Notes: generated by a model from the sequence alone, not told the origin. A stretch of 21,201 nt of DNA from Phascolarctobacterium succinatutens CAG:287 (GCF_000434895.1 NZ_FR892821.1:1-21201); one strand, 5' to 3'. Positions 8,280 through 15,687 are shown, counted from the stretch's first letter. A program made the numbers and translations.

Positions 8280-9344
8280 ATGCAACGTGCAAAGCGTAAG
8301 CTAGAACATATTCAATATGCACTGGAGCTGGGCGACGGCCCGGCGGCAACGCACCTTGCTGATCTCCGCTTCTTACACAACTGTCTGCCGGAGATTAATC
8401 CGGCAGACTTTGTTTTATCTGTAGAAATTTTAGGCAAACGTCTGCGTTTGCCTTTTTTCATTGATGCTATTACAGGCAGTACAGATGCGGTGACGGAGAT
8501 TAACAGAAAGCTGGCGCAGGTGGCGGCAAGAACCGGTATCGGTATGGCTGTAGGCTCGCAATTCGGCGCTGTGCTTGACGGCAGCGGTATCGCGAGCTAT
8601 ACTGTGGTACGCGAGGAGCTTGCCGAAGGTCTTGTTATCGGTAACATCAGTGCTCTTGCTACGCCCGCGCAGGCGCAGGCTGCCATTGACATGCTGCAGG
8701 CTGACGCGCTGGAGGTGCACCTGAACGCTGCGCAGGAGCTGTGGATGGCCGAGGGCGACAAGGATACCTGCGGACTTTTGGCAAACCTGGTGCAGATTCG
8801 TAATGCTGTGAGCGTGCCTGTTATCGTTAAGGAAACAGGCTGCGGTATTGCTGCAGAGCAGTACGAGCTTTTGCTGGAGCAGGGCTTTACCGCCTTTGAC
8901 TGTGCCGGCGCAGGGGGGACGAACTTCCCGGCTATTGAGGCAAAGCGTCAGGGGATTGAGCTGACGGAGGAGTTTGTTGCCTGGGGCGTGCCTACGTGCT
9001 GGAGCTTGATTGACGCGCAGCAGACACTGCCGCAGAATGCTCTGCTTTTGGCGAGCGGCGGCATCCGTACCGCAGGTGACGCAGCGCGTGCTTTTGCTCT
9101 TGGTGCGGACGCGGTGGGGATTACCGCACCGCTTTTGCGTCTGGTCATAGAGCAGGGAGTTGACGCTGCCGCAGACTATGTGGAAACACTGGCGGACGGA
9201 CTGCAGAAATATATGCTGCTTTTGGGTTGCTTGACGCCGAAGGAGCTGCGTGACGTTCCGCTGATTGTGACGGGAGAAACGCTTGACTTTATTGCCAGCC
9301 GAGGCTATGAGCTGGCAAAGCTGTGCAGATGGCGCAGAGGGTAA
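8280..9344 (+). CDS. fni: Type 2 isopentenyl-diphosphate delta-isomerase (FMN-dependent)
   Basis: This enzyme interconverts IPP and DMAPP using reduced FMN in a TIM barrel. The 354-residue protein is of usual length. Family segments in order are RKLEHI near the N-terminus, GMAVGSQ, VHLNAAQEL with the Gln and Glu used for substrate and metal, VKETGCGI, GAGGTNFPAIEAKR, and the phosphate-binding ASGGIRT. The ATG at 8280 is chosen because GGAG (8270-8273) precedes it; a TTG at 8268 is in frame but lacks such a site. It starts 12 bases after ispH-rpsA, which fits, since IspH makes its substrate. A second, diverged copy of its last 158 bases lies at 11164-11321. Confidence 0.93.
   Translation: MQRAKRKLEHIQYALELGDGPAATHLADLRFLHNCLPEINPADFVLSVEILGKRLRLPFFIDAITGSTDAVTEINRKLAQVAARTGIGMAVGSQFGAVLDGSGIASYTVVREELAEGLVIGNISALATPAQAQAAIDMLQADALEVHLNAAQELWMAEGDKDTCGLLANLVQIRNAVSVPVIVKETGCGIAAEQYELLLEQGFTAFDCAGAGGTNFPAIEAKRQGIELTEEFVAWGVPTCWSLIDAQQTLPQNALLLASGGIRTAGDAARAFALGADAVGITAPLLRLVIEQGVDAAADYVETLADGLQKYMLLLGCLTPKELRDVPLIVTGETLDFIASRGYELAKLCRWRRG
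9187..9344 (+). repeat. Direct repeat copy A: 3' end of the intact fni gene
   Basis: These 158 bases match 11164-11321 with 140 identities by my hand count (about 89%) and no gaps. The stop codons (TAA and TAG) align. The match weakens upstream of 9187, with a short shared TATGTG at 9177 and 11154, and stops at once after the stop codon. The repeat period is 1977 bases. Confidence 0.9.
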
Positions 9345-9360
9345 AAAAGAAGAGGATAGA

Positions 9361-9399
9361 AAAACTGCGGAGCAGGCGAGAGCTTGCTCCGCAGTTTTT
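9361..9399 (+). terminator. Strong Rho-independent terminator after fni
   Basis: AAAACTGCGGAGCA (9361-9374) pairs with TGCTCCGCAGTTTT (9385-9398). Inner pairs make a stem of about 17 bp with a GAGA loop, followed by a T run. It closes the cmk-to-fni operon. Confidence 0.92.
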
Positions 9400-9414
9400 G
9401 GTGAGAAAACCGTT

Positions 9415-9699
9415 CTAGTCACTTATGACTTTTGCTTCTTTACCTCTAAACGTAATACCATATTTGTAAATGGTATGTACATTACGAGCGAGAAATTCTG
9501 TATCGTATTTTTTATCTAAAATTTGTTTTTAGGCTGTTAAAGCTAAGTCGGTGAGTTTATCTGAAGCTTTACTTGTCGCTTTAATTCCTGGTTGCTCAGA
9601 GCTTCTTGATTCAAGCTGGATATCATAACGATCATCGCCACTTTCTCTATTAGAAAGAAGCTTATGGATATTTGTAATTAAAGCTCTAAAATAAGAAGA
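9415..9699 (-). pseudogene. Decayed C-terminal end of a PD-(D/E)XK nuclease-family protein (PDDEXK_9/DUF1703-like)
   Basis: The minus strand reads in one frame from 9699 to a stop at 9415-9417, broken by an internal stop at 9529-9531. The translation begins YFRALITNIHKLLSNRESG and continues DDRYDIQLESRS, PGIKATSKASDKL and, after the stop, KQILDKKYDTEFLA and YKYGITFRGKEAKV. This order (RESG..RYDI, PGI, QI..KKY, YGI.F.GKE) matches, from memory, the C-terminal nuclease domain of the AAA-ATPase-like/PDDEXK_9 proteins. The expected E-x-K after PGI is garbled, and no N-terminal part or start codon remains. An in-frame TAG lies at 9700-9702. It is a dead remnant next to an intact ATPase of another family, in a stretch that otherwise holds no gene. 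Confidence 0.75.
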
Positions 9700-9743
9700 C
9701 TAAATAAAATATTTTAAAATAAATTCCGAGATGGGAATATAAT

Positions 9744-9772
9744 TTGATTTTCAAAACATAATGTGCTATACT
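9744..9772 (+). promoter_or_regulatory. Promoter of the AAA ATPase gene
   Basis: TTGATT (9744-9749), a 17-base spacer and TATACT (9767-9772) with an extended TGC form a good sigma-A promoter. CCGAG (9725-9729) and CTCGG (9771-9775) form an inverted repeat around it that could be an operator, although arms this short may be chance. AAAGGAGGG (9778-9786) follows as the ribosome binding site. Confidence 0.7.
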
Positions 9773-9794
9773 CGGAGAAAGGAGGGATAGAGCC

Positions 9795-11015
9795 ATGGTT
9801 GAAAGAAAAGAATACCTCGAACAGCTTTGGGAGTGGAAAGACGAGCACATCATTAAAGTTGTGACGGGAATTAGACGTTGTGGTAAATCGGTGCTTCTGG
9901 AACAGTTTAAGGACAGACTTCATTTAGCTGGCGTGGAAGCAGAACAGATTATATCAATCAACTTTGAAGACCTAGAGTTTGAAGAGCTTTTGGATTATAA
10001 GGTACTTTATCGTTATATAAAAGAACGTCTGTGTAGCGATAAAATGACATATATATTTTTGGACGAAATTCAGAACGTGCCTGATTTCCCCAAAGTAGTA
10101 GATAGTCTATATGTAAAGAACAACACGGATGTATATATTACGGGTTCAAATTCGTATTTGCTTTCAAGTGAACTGGCAACCCTTTTGTCTGGAAGGTATG
10201 TGGAAATATCAATGCTTCCCCTTTCTTTCAGTGAGTATGTCACTGTGACGGGGAGACCGCAAGAAGATGCTTTTTCAGAATATATGCAAACGGGAGGACT
10301 TCCGTATGTTGCGGTGATGAACCGCACGGATGAAAAAGTAAATCAATATCTGGAGGGAATCTACAACACCGTTATTGTTAAAGATATTGAGGAACGCCAG
10401 GCAAGAAAAGAAAAAGATGCAGGTAGACGTAAAATCACAGATATTGCACTACTGAAGACCATTGCACGCTATTTGGCAAGTGTAATCGGCAGTCCAATTT
10501 CTATGAAAAGCGTAACCGATTACTTAATCTCTTCTGGCAGAAAGATTTCTCCGAATACGGTTAGTGATTATGTGGAGGCTTTGACTGAATCATTTGTCTT
10601 TTACCCAGCTGAAAGATTTGATATTGTTGGGAAACAGCTTTTGAAAGCTAATAAAAAGCTGTATATGGTTGATCTGGGACTTCGCAATCATATTCTTCCA
10701 AGAAAACGGTATGATTTGGGCTTTTCCATTGAGAATATTGTATATTTCGAGCTTTTACGGCGAGGCTATCAGGTCAATATTGGAAAGTTTGGCTCAACTG
10801 AAGTGGACTTTGTCGCTCAGAAGCAAGGAATATTAACTTATTATCAGGTTACAGCTAATATGACTGCTGAGGAAACATTTGAACGAGAGATGCGTCCGCT
10901 ACGGGGAATACAAGACAATTATGAGAAAATCGTCTTGACGCTTGATCGCTTCTCCCTCGGAAATTATGAAGGCATAAAAGTCGTGAATGTCATTGACTGG
11001 CTTCTAGGGATCTAG
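9795..11015 (+). CDS. AAA family ATPase with DUF4143 C-terminal domain
   Basis: The 406-residue protein is of the AAA_14 plus DUF4143 type, common in mobile and accessory DNA and without an established function. Walker A GIRRCGKS is at residues 25-32. Walker B IFLDEIQN is at 87-94, and the sensor-like ITGSNS at 115-120. A conserved TGGLPYV follows at 166-172. The DUF4143 part begins near residue 200. Its end shows GSTEVDFV (333-340) and YYQV (349-352), a pattern like a PD-(D/E)XK fold without the usual lysine. The ATG at 9795 has GGAGGG 8 bases upstream. AT content is higher than in neighbouring core genes. With its own promoter and no partner, it looks like a single-gene accessory unit inserted behind fni. 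Confidence 0.88.
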   Translation: MVERKEYLEQLWEWKDEHIIKVVTGIRRCGKSVLLEQFKDRLHLAGVEAEQIISINFEDLEFEELLDYKVLYRYIKERLCSDKMTYIFLDEIQNVPDFPKVVDSLYVKNNTDVYITGSNSYLLSSELATLLSGRYVEISMLPLSFSEYVTVTGRPQEDAFSEYMQTGGLPYVAVMNRTDEKVNQYLEGIYNTVIVKDIEERQARKEKDAGRRKITDIALLKTIARYLASVIGSPISMKSVTDYLISSGRKISPNTVSDYVEALTESFVFYPAERFDIVGKQLLKANKKLYMVDLGLRNHILPRKRYDLGFSIENIVYFELLRRGYQVNIGKFGSTEVDFVAQKQGILTYYQVTANMTAEETFEREMRPLRGIQDNYEKIVLTLDRFSLGNYEGIKVVNVIDWLLGI

Positions 11016-11071
11016 AAGAGTATTGAATGGCATTTATAATAATTTGTCATCTAAGTACTAATTTACACAAT

Positions 11072-11114
11072 AAAAGCTTCCAGACCTGCTTTCATGGCTC
11101 GTCCGGAAGCTTTT
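11072..11114. terminator. Hairpin, probable terminator after the ATPase gene
   Basis: AAAAGCTTCC (11072-11081) pairs with GGAAGCTTTT (11105-11114), with an inner GAC/GTC pair set and a 15-base loop. Only four T's follow on either strand, so it could act both ways but weakly. Confidence 0.6.
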
Positions 11115-11163
11115 AGCGTATATAGTGTCCCCTTTTTGCATTCTTCAAGCTAATATGTGCATT

Positions 11164-11321
11164 CACTGGCGGAAGGACTGCAAAAGTACATGCTGCTTTT
11201 GGGCTGCCTGACGCCGAAGGAGTTGCGTGACCTTCCGCTGATTGTGACGGGAGAAACGCGGGACTTTATTGCCAGCCGTGGTTACAAGTTGGCGAAGCTG
11301 TGCAGATGGCGCAGAGGATAG
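11164..11321 (+). pseudogene. fni: Orphan 3' end of an fni gene (direct repeat copy B)
   Basis: This stretch encodes the last 52 residues of type 2 IPP isomerase in frame to a TAG at 11319-11321, with no start and no upstream part. It aligns without gaps to 9187-9344, with 18 mismatches. Many mismatches are silent, and four conservative or charge changes are visible (D to E, V to L, L to R, E to K). Selection on the protein therefore shaped the difference before the fragment was stranded. The best reading is that incoming DNA brought, or displaced, the 3' end of fni. The fragment has its own downstream terminator, which may be the ancestral fni terminator. Confidence 0.9.
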
Positions 11322-11356
11322 AACGCAAAAAAATTTATATTAGAACGACTTAAAGT

Positions 11357-11390
11357 AAGAGTGCAACTTTGTGTTGTGCTCTTCTTTTTT
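11357..11390 (+). terminator. Rho-independent terminator after the fni fragment
   Basis: AAGAGTGCAAC (11357-11367) pairs with GTTGTGCTCTT (11373-11383), including two G-U pairs, around a 5-base loop. CTTTTTT follows. It insulates the helicase operon from upstream transcription. Confidence 0.8.
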
Positions 11391-11411
11391 ATGCAGAACA
11401 ATAAAAAAGAC

Positions 11412-11440
11412 TTGTTTTTAGGCGGGGGTAGACATATAAT
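11412..11440 (+). promoter_or_regulatory. Promoter of the helicase-protease operon
   Basis: TTGTTT (11412-11417), a 17-base spacer and a perfect TATAAT (11435-11440). The implied leader is about 130 bases, with no clear structure or open frame that I could identify. Confidence 0.65.
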
Positions 11441-11580
11441 GTAAATATGTTAAAAAGAAAGTAATATACTTGTAACGTCTGCTAATACTATTCTTTAGAT
11501 TTTATGAGTTAGGAGAAACTATACGTAATATTGTTAGGACAACGATTTGCTGACTGAGCGTAAAAGGAGGCTTTTAGTAA

Positions 11581-14244
11581 ATGTCAAAAAATTTTTTTCG
11601 GTGGCAGGATTTCTCTGTGAAATTTTTGAATGCAGTGCTGCAGAGCAGTAAAACTCCTGTAAAGTATCATCCGCCAGTAGAGTACGACGAAGCAGCTTTT
11701 GTTGCGCCTTACTTGGGCAACTTGTGCAAATTTCCCGATGAACATTTTGTGAGCAAATATCGCGAAGAAATCGAAGAGTATTTTTTGAGCGAACCAGAGC
11801 ATTTGGGGAATGTGGCAAAAACGTTAGAACGCCAAAATTATGCAGGCATCCGCAGCAAGGACGAAGACGCTTTGCGTAAGCTGAAACAGTGCAAACTTTC
11901 TCAGGCAGTTATTATGGCGTACCTTGATGAGATGATACGCACAGGCTCGGAAGGAGAATTTCAGTTAAAAACTTATTTTTATAAGCCGCATACCATTCTG
12001 CTTGGCGATTCGCACATTCAGGATGTAAAGCTGTATTCTTACCAGCAGGAAGCCAACATTGCGATGCAGGAATATTTTCTTAAGCAAAACGGTCGTTGCG
12101 GCATTCTTATGATGCCGACAGGCAGCGGCAAGACAATGACGAGTATTTATTTTCTTCTGCATGAGCTTTCTTCGCGTGGCTATGAAGTTATCTGGCTGGC
12201 GCACCGCCATATGCTCGTCGAACAGGCAGCGAATGTTTTTTATAGACTTTCACCGCTCGTGAAAGATGTGGCAGGTGATGAAATTAAAAGTCTGACAGTG
12301 ACTTGCGTTTCGGGCGCACATGCCAGCGCACACGCTTTATCCAAAAAAGATGATATCGTCGTGGGTAGCGTGCAGAGTCTAGTGCGTAATCTTGGCTATC
12401 TTACAGCTCCGCTCAAGAAGAAAGTTATTATCGTTGTGGACGAAGCGCACCATGCGCTTGCACCTTCATATAGAAAAATTATAAACGCAGTGCGCCAAAA
12501 ATGTCCCGAGGCGAAATTGCTTGGCCTTACGGCAACGCCAATCCGATACACTGACATGGGTACCGTTTCGCTACTGAAACTGTTTGAGCAGAAAATCATT
12601 TATGCCATTCCCTTGAGCAAACTGATTGCTGATGGTACTCTGGCTACACCGATAAACTTAAAACGTGAAACGAATGTTGAAATTGAAACTTATATTGATA
12701 AAGATGAGCTGAAAAAAGTTTTGGCGAAAGGCGATTTGACGGAACAAGCTGTCAACAAGATTGCAAAGATTAACGAACGTAACGAAGTTATTATTAAGGA
12801 ATATCTTGACAATAAAGAGAAATACGGCAAAACGATAATTTTTGCCTTGAACATTACGCACTGTGATGTTTTGGCAGATATGTTCGTCAAAAAGGGTGTA
12901 AAATGTGACCGCATTTATTCTGGCATGGACGACAGTGTGAAAGACGCAATTATTGAACGTTTCCGCCATAACAACCATAAGGATAAGGCTGGCAATGACG
13001 ACCATATCGACGTATTAGTTAACGTCAACATTCTTAGCGAGGGCAGCGATATTCCTGATATTCATACAGTTTTTCTGACACGTCCGACGAACAGTGATGT
13101 TTTATTAATGCAGATGATTGGGCGCGGCATGCGTGGCAAGCAATGCGGTGGCACGAAAGAAGTGTACATCGTTGACTTCTGTGATAAGTGGGCAAGCTTT
13201 ACACGTTGGCTCAATCCTTCGTTCCTGTTGGAAGGCGAAGAAGGCGGAACGCCGGGAGGCACGAAGAAAGAGCCGAAGAAAAAGAACAAAGTGGAAGAAA
13301 TTCCTGTGTCCAGCATTATCGACGCGATGCGTGCCATTTCTTACGGCGATTTGGGCTTCAAGGTGCACGCCGCTGTGCTGCCTGTGGGTTGGTACAATGT
13401 TTATGATAAAAATGACATGCCCGAGAAAGTGCTTGTTTTCGCCAACCAGCAGGAAGGCTATGCAGCAATGAAGGCAGATACGCAGGCGCTTGTTGCAGCG
13501 GAAGAGCAGAACGGCAAACTGCTTTTGCAAAAATATTTCGATGGCTTCGGTGTGATGCCTACGCCTCAGGAATTGGAAGACATTGCAGAACTGACGGCGA
13601 CGGAGAAAGCTTTTCCAGAGTTTCAATCGTTCGACGAGCGTGACGACATCGACCCGTCAAAATTGGCGATGAAGTATCGCGAAGAAACGTCTTTGGCAAA
13701 CATCTTCAAAATTCAGCAGGATATTCATGCAATTTATAATGCGCATAAGACGATCATTGACAGCTTGTATGGCAATGTTGAATCCTATCAGCGACGTATT
13801 TTTGACTTCCTTCTGTATCCCACCGGCGTTACGCCGATGGGCTCTAGTATTGAAGAAGCAGAAACAGAGTTTGGCTTGCTTAGCGCAGAGCCTTTCGCAG
13901 AACCGCTGGAAATTTTGCTTGATGAAGTTTTGGCAGAGCAAAAAGACAACTTGGGCGACGACTTCAAGCGCCCGACGATTGGTTGGACTAAGAAGGCTTA
14001 TAAGACGTATTTTGCACAATATGTTTATCTTGGCGATAATATAAAAATGAATTGCGGCCTTAATTCTGCCAGCGTGCCGCGTGAAGTACTAAAGTACCTT
14101 ATTTATCACGAGTGCCTGCATCAGCTGATTCATTCTCACGGACCGAAATTCCGTGAATTGGAACGTAGGTTCCCTAATTTCAACGAACTTGATAATTACT
14201 TGGATTATCAGTTCCCAACATTCGTTAAAGAAGAAAGCAGATAA
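11581..14244 (+). CDS. SF2 DEAH helicase fused to a C-terminal HExxH metallopeptidase-like domain
   Basis: The protein has 887 residues. Residues 1-150 are unrecognised. The first RecA-like domain has Walker A PTGSGKT (179-185), DEAH (287-290) and TATP (317-320). The second has VNVNILSEGSDIPD (481-493) and QMIGRGMRG (511-519), the arginine-finger motif VI. These make a ResIII/SF2 nucleic-acid translocase. A Lys/Glu-rich linker (about 552-575) leads to a long middle part of unknown fold. Near the C-terminus, HECLH (843-847) with H853 fits a zinc site HExxHx5H followed by GPKFRELERRFP. This resembles SprT/WLM/YgjP-type metallopeptidases that act near DNA. A motor plus protease suggests removal of proteins bound or crosslinked to DNA, or defence; both are inference. 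AAGGAGG lies 10 bases before the ATG. The next gene follows after 18 bases. Confidence 0.88.
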   Translation: MSKNFFRWQDFSVKFLNAVLQSSKTPVKYHPPVEYDEAAFVAPYLGNLCKFPDEHFVSKYREEIEEYFLSEPEHLGNVAKTLERQNYAGIRSKDEDALRKLKQCKLSQAVIMAYLDEMIRTGSEGEFQLKTYFYKPHTILLGDSHIQDVKLYSYQQEANIAMQEYFLKQNGRCGILMMPTGSGKTMTSIYFLLHELSSRGYEVIWLAHRHMLVEQAANVFYRLSPLVKDVAGDEIKSLTVTCVSGAHASAHALSKKDDIVVGSVQSLVRNLGYLTAPLKKKVIIVVDEAHHALAPSYRKIINAVRQKCPEAKLLGLTATPIRYTDMGTVSLLKLFEQKIIYAIPLSKLIADGTLATPINLKRETNVEIETYIDKDELKKVLAKGDLTEQAVNKIAKINERNEVIIKEYLDNKEKYGKTIIFALNITHCDVLADMFVKKGVKCDRIYSGMDDSVKDAIIERFRHNNHKDKAGNDDHIDVLVNVNILSEGSDIPDIHTVFLTRPTNSDVLLMQMIGRGMRGKQCGGTKEVYIVDFCDKWASFTRWLNPSFLLEGEEGGTPGGTKKEPKKKNKVEEIPVSSIIDAMRAISYGDLGFKVHAAVLPVGWYNVYDKNDMPEKVLVFANQQEGYAAMKADTQALVAAEEQNGKLLLQKYFDGFGVMPTPQELEDIAELTATEKAFPEFQSFDERDDIDPSKLAMKYREETSLANIFKIQQDIHAIYNAHKTIIDSLYGNVESYQRRIFDFLLYPTGVTPMGSSIEEAETEFGLLSAEPFAEPLEILLDEVLAEQKDNLGDDFKRPTIGWTKKAYKTYFAQYVYLGDNIKMNCGLNSASVPREVLKYLIYHECLHQLIHSHGPKFRELERRFPNFNELDNYLDYQFPTFVKEESR

Positions 14245-14262
14245 TTTGGGAGAGATATAAAG

Positions 14263-15378
14263 ATGGCAAAAGTAGTTTTTTGTAATATAGCATGGATGAA
14301 ACTTTATAGTGGCATTACTGACAACGACCAGCCGAAGAATGGCGGTGCGTTTGTCAAAGAAAATAATGATGCTTGTGAAAGTTTCAATTTCTATCCGTAT
14401 AACCATTACTGCCTTGGGTATGTGCGTGCACCAGGGGAGAGGTTGAATCTGGCGCGTGTAGAGGATGTGCCAGATGATGTAGATAAAATTGATGACGTTA
14501 CAGTTATCTGGGTAGCGACTAATGATACAGGACGGCATATCGTCGGCTGGTACGAACACGCCGAGATGTATCGTTACTATCAGTATTTTGAAGATAACAT
14601 TGTAGAAAATCATACATATTGGCAATATAATTTTAAAACCAGAGAAGAAAATGCGCATATTATTCCCGAAGAGCTGCGTAATTTCAGGGTTCTTTCGGCA
14701 TCAAAAGCTGGTGCAGGCTTGGGCATGGGACAGTCGAACCTTTGGTATGCAGACTCTGCAATCACGAAAGAAAAATTTGTGCCGAAGGTTTTGGAGTATC
14801 TGGAGAAAATACGTCCACAGACAATACAACAATATTGGCGTAAAGAATTTGTTGAAAAAATCGCTGATATTCAAGGAAAAAGTGTAGAAGAATTAAATGA
14901 ATTGGCAGCTAACGAAACGAATCCAGGTAAATTATTTGCCATTGATAATTTGATAATTTCCATGAATCCGCCTGATATGTTTAAAGCAAGATTTCATCGT
15001 GCTGCTGATTTGGAGCTCTACCTTTTGTATGATGAAGCGATAGAAGAATATCAGCGTGCTTTAGCTTGTGTAACAGACGAAGATAAAGATAGCGACACAT
15101 ATCTTACATGTTTGTTTAATCTGCAACGTTTACTGGAATTTACTGGCAAATATTTCTTGGGTTGGGAAATGGCTCAAAGATGCCTTGCAGAGTCAAAGAC
15201 TATTGAAGATAAATTTATCGCGATTGAATCAATGCTTATCATGGCAAGCCGTGAAGGAAATACTGAACTGGTAGAAAAAGCTCTTGGCTACTATGCTGAT
15301 TTAAAAACAGATTACGCCAAAGATACAGTCCAAGATTATAAAAATTGGCTCAAAGAGCAGAAGAAAAATAAGCAATAA
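14263..15378 (+). CDS. Two-domain protein: N-terminal domain as in some HNH-nuclease proteins, C-terminal TPR-like repeats
   Basis: I do not recognise a named family for this 371-residue protein. Residues 1-180 carry the segments CNIAWM (7-12), NGGAFVKEN (26-34), FNFYP (41-45), DVTVIWVATND (78-88), HIVGWYEHA (92-100) and GMGQSNLWYAD (154-164). From memory, such segments also occur in an N-terminal domain fused to HNH endonucleases in other bacteria, so it may read nucleic acid, perhaps modified bases. No HNH motif is present here. Residues 240-370 are paired helices with TPR-like spacing (for example AADLELYLLYDEAIEEYQRA from 247), followed by a Lys-rich end. GGGAGAGA (14248-14255) precedes the ATG. 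It sits 18 bases behind the helicase-protease gene and is closed by a terminator, so the two form one unit. Confidence 0.8.
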   Translation: MAKVVFCNIAWMKLYSGITDNDQPKNGGAFVKENNDACESFNFYPYNHYCLGYVRAPGERLNLARVEDVPDDVDKIDDVTVIWVATNDTGRHIVGWYEHAEMYRYYQYFEDNIVENHTYWQYNFKTREENAHIIPEELRNFRVLSASKAGAGLGMGQSNLWYADSAITKEKFVPKVLEYLEKIRPQTIQQYWRKEFVEKIADIQGKSVEELNELAANETNPGKLFAIDNLIISMNPPDMFKARFHRAADLELYLLYDEAIEEYQRALACVTDEDKDSDTYLTCLFNLQRLLEFTGKYFLGWEMAQRCLAESKTIEDKFIAIESMLIMASREGNTELVEKALGYYADLKTDYAKDTVQDYKNWLKEQKKNKQ

Positions 15379-15407
15379 AACTTTTAGTAAATATTTTGGC
15401 CAATAAA

Positions 15408-15456
15408 AAAACACACAGCGCAAACTTTACAGTTTGTTCGTTGTGTGTTTTGGTTT
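15408..15456 (+). terminator. Terminator of the helicase-protease operon
   Basis: AAAACACACA (15408-15417) pairs with TGTGTGTTTT (15442-15451). An internal bulge and an inner CAAAC/GTTTG stem follow, then GGTTTTAT. The strand-symmetric A and T ends suggest two-way action. Confidence 0.7.
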
Positions 15457-15469
15457 TATATGATAAAAT
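15441..15469 (+). promoter_or_regulatory. Possible promoter of the toxin mRNA
   Basis: TTGTGT (15441-15446), a 17-base spacer and TAAAAT (15464-15469) preceded by TGA, an extended -10. The -35 box lies within the right arm of the preceding terminator. The start would be near 15476, just before the leader repeat. Confidence 0.45.
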
Positions 15470-15478
15470 ATTGTGTAA

Positions 15479-15508
15479 GACAACCGAGCTAGAGGGTGGG
15501 GCATTGCC
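15479..15508 (+). repeat. Leader hairpin repeat of the toxin mRNA
   Basis: GACAACC at its left and GTGGGGCATTGCC at its right resemble the unit at 15701-15726 both directly and as its reverse complement, because each unit is itself nearly palindromic. A CCGAA/TTCGG hairpin (15507-15520) follows, just before the toxin ribosome binding site. Confidence 0.5.
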
Positions 15509-15536
15509 GAAATTCTTCGGAATGGAGGTGATGTCT

Positions 15537-15623
15537 ATGGTATATTTCAGTTTTCAGGATTTAATACCCTTTGGAATTTTTATCGTAGCATTGCTGACGT
15601 TCATATTTCAGAACCGAAAGTAA
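15537..15623 (+). CDS. Putative holin-like type I toxin, 28 residues
   Basis: The tiny protein MVYFSFQDLIPFGIFIVALL continues TFIFQNRK. It is one hydrophobic membrane helix (about 9-24) with a short positively charged tail, the form of the Firmicutes holin-like toxin (Hol-Tox/TxpA) families, which damage the membrane when overproduced. GGAGGTGAT (15524-15532), a near-perfect Shine-Dalgarno, is 8 bases before the ATG at 15537. An ATG at 15531 would add two residues but sits too close to GGAGG. The frame is open farther upstream, but that part has no ribosome binding site. The convergent promoter and shared terminator downstream complete the type I toxin-antitoxin layout. Toxicity is inferred from this form and context. 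Confidence 0.7.
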   Translation: MVYFSFQDLIPFGIFIVALLTFIFQNRK

Positions 15624-15641
15624 TAAGACAGTTACGGACAT

Positions 15642-15687
15642 AGAAAAACCACTCCTGAACTTTGACCGGTAACGGAGTGGCTTTTCT
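15642..15687. terminator. Two-way terminator shared by toxin mRNA and antisense RNA
   Basis: AGAAAAACCACTCC (15642-15655) pairs with GGAGTGGCTTTTCT (15674-15687) with one mismatch. The T-rich arm is present on both strands: CTTTTCT on plus and GTTTTTCT on minus. Confidence 0.8.

Noticed and set aside
7014..8285. Minus-strand open frame of 423 codons antisense to the S1 half
   Set aside because: It is a by-product of the GAA/AAA/GCT codon bias of rpsA. It is Phe/Asn/Gln-rich, shows no domain, and lies opposite four clear S1 domains.
9451..9486. Hairpin ATACCAT/ATGGTAT with outer CGTAAT/ATTACG
   Set aside because: It lies inside the decayed nuclease frame and has no T run. Probably chance symmetry in a coding remnant.
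9283..9519. Plus-strand frame of 78 codons over the fni end and terminator
   Set aside because: It runs out of frame through fni and the terminator hairpin, and has no family likeness.
15396..15536. Upstream in-frame extension of the toxin to a 75-residue protein
   Set aside because: The extension crosses a terminator and the promoter and has no ribosome binding site; the strong GGAGGTGAT supports the start at 15537.
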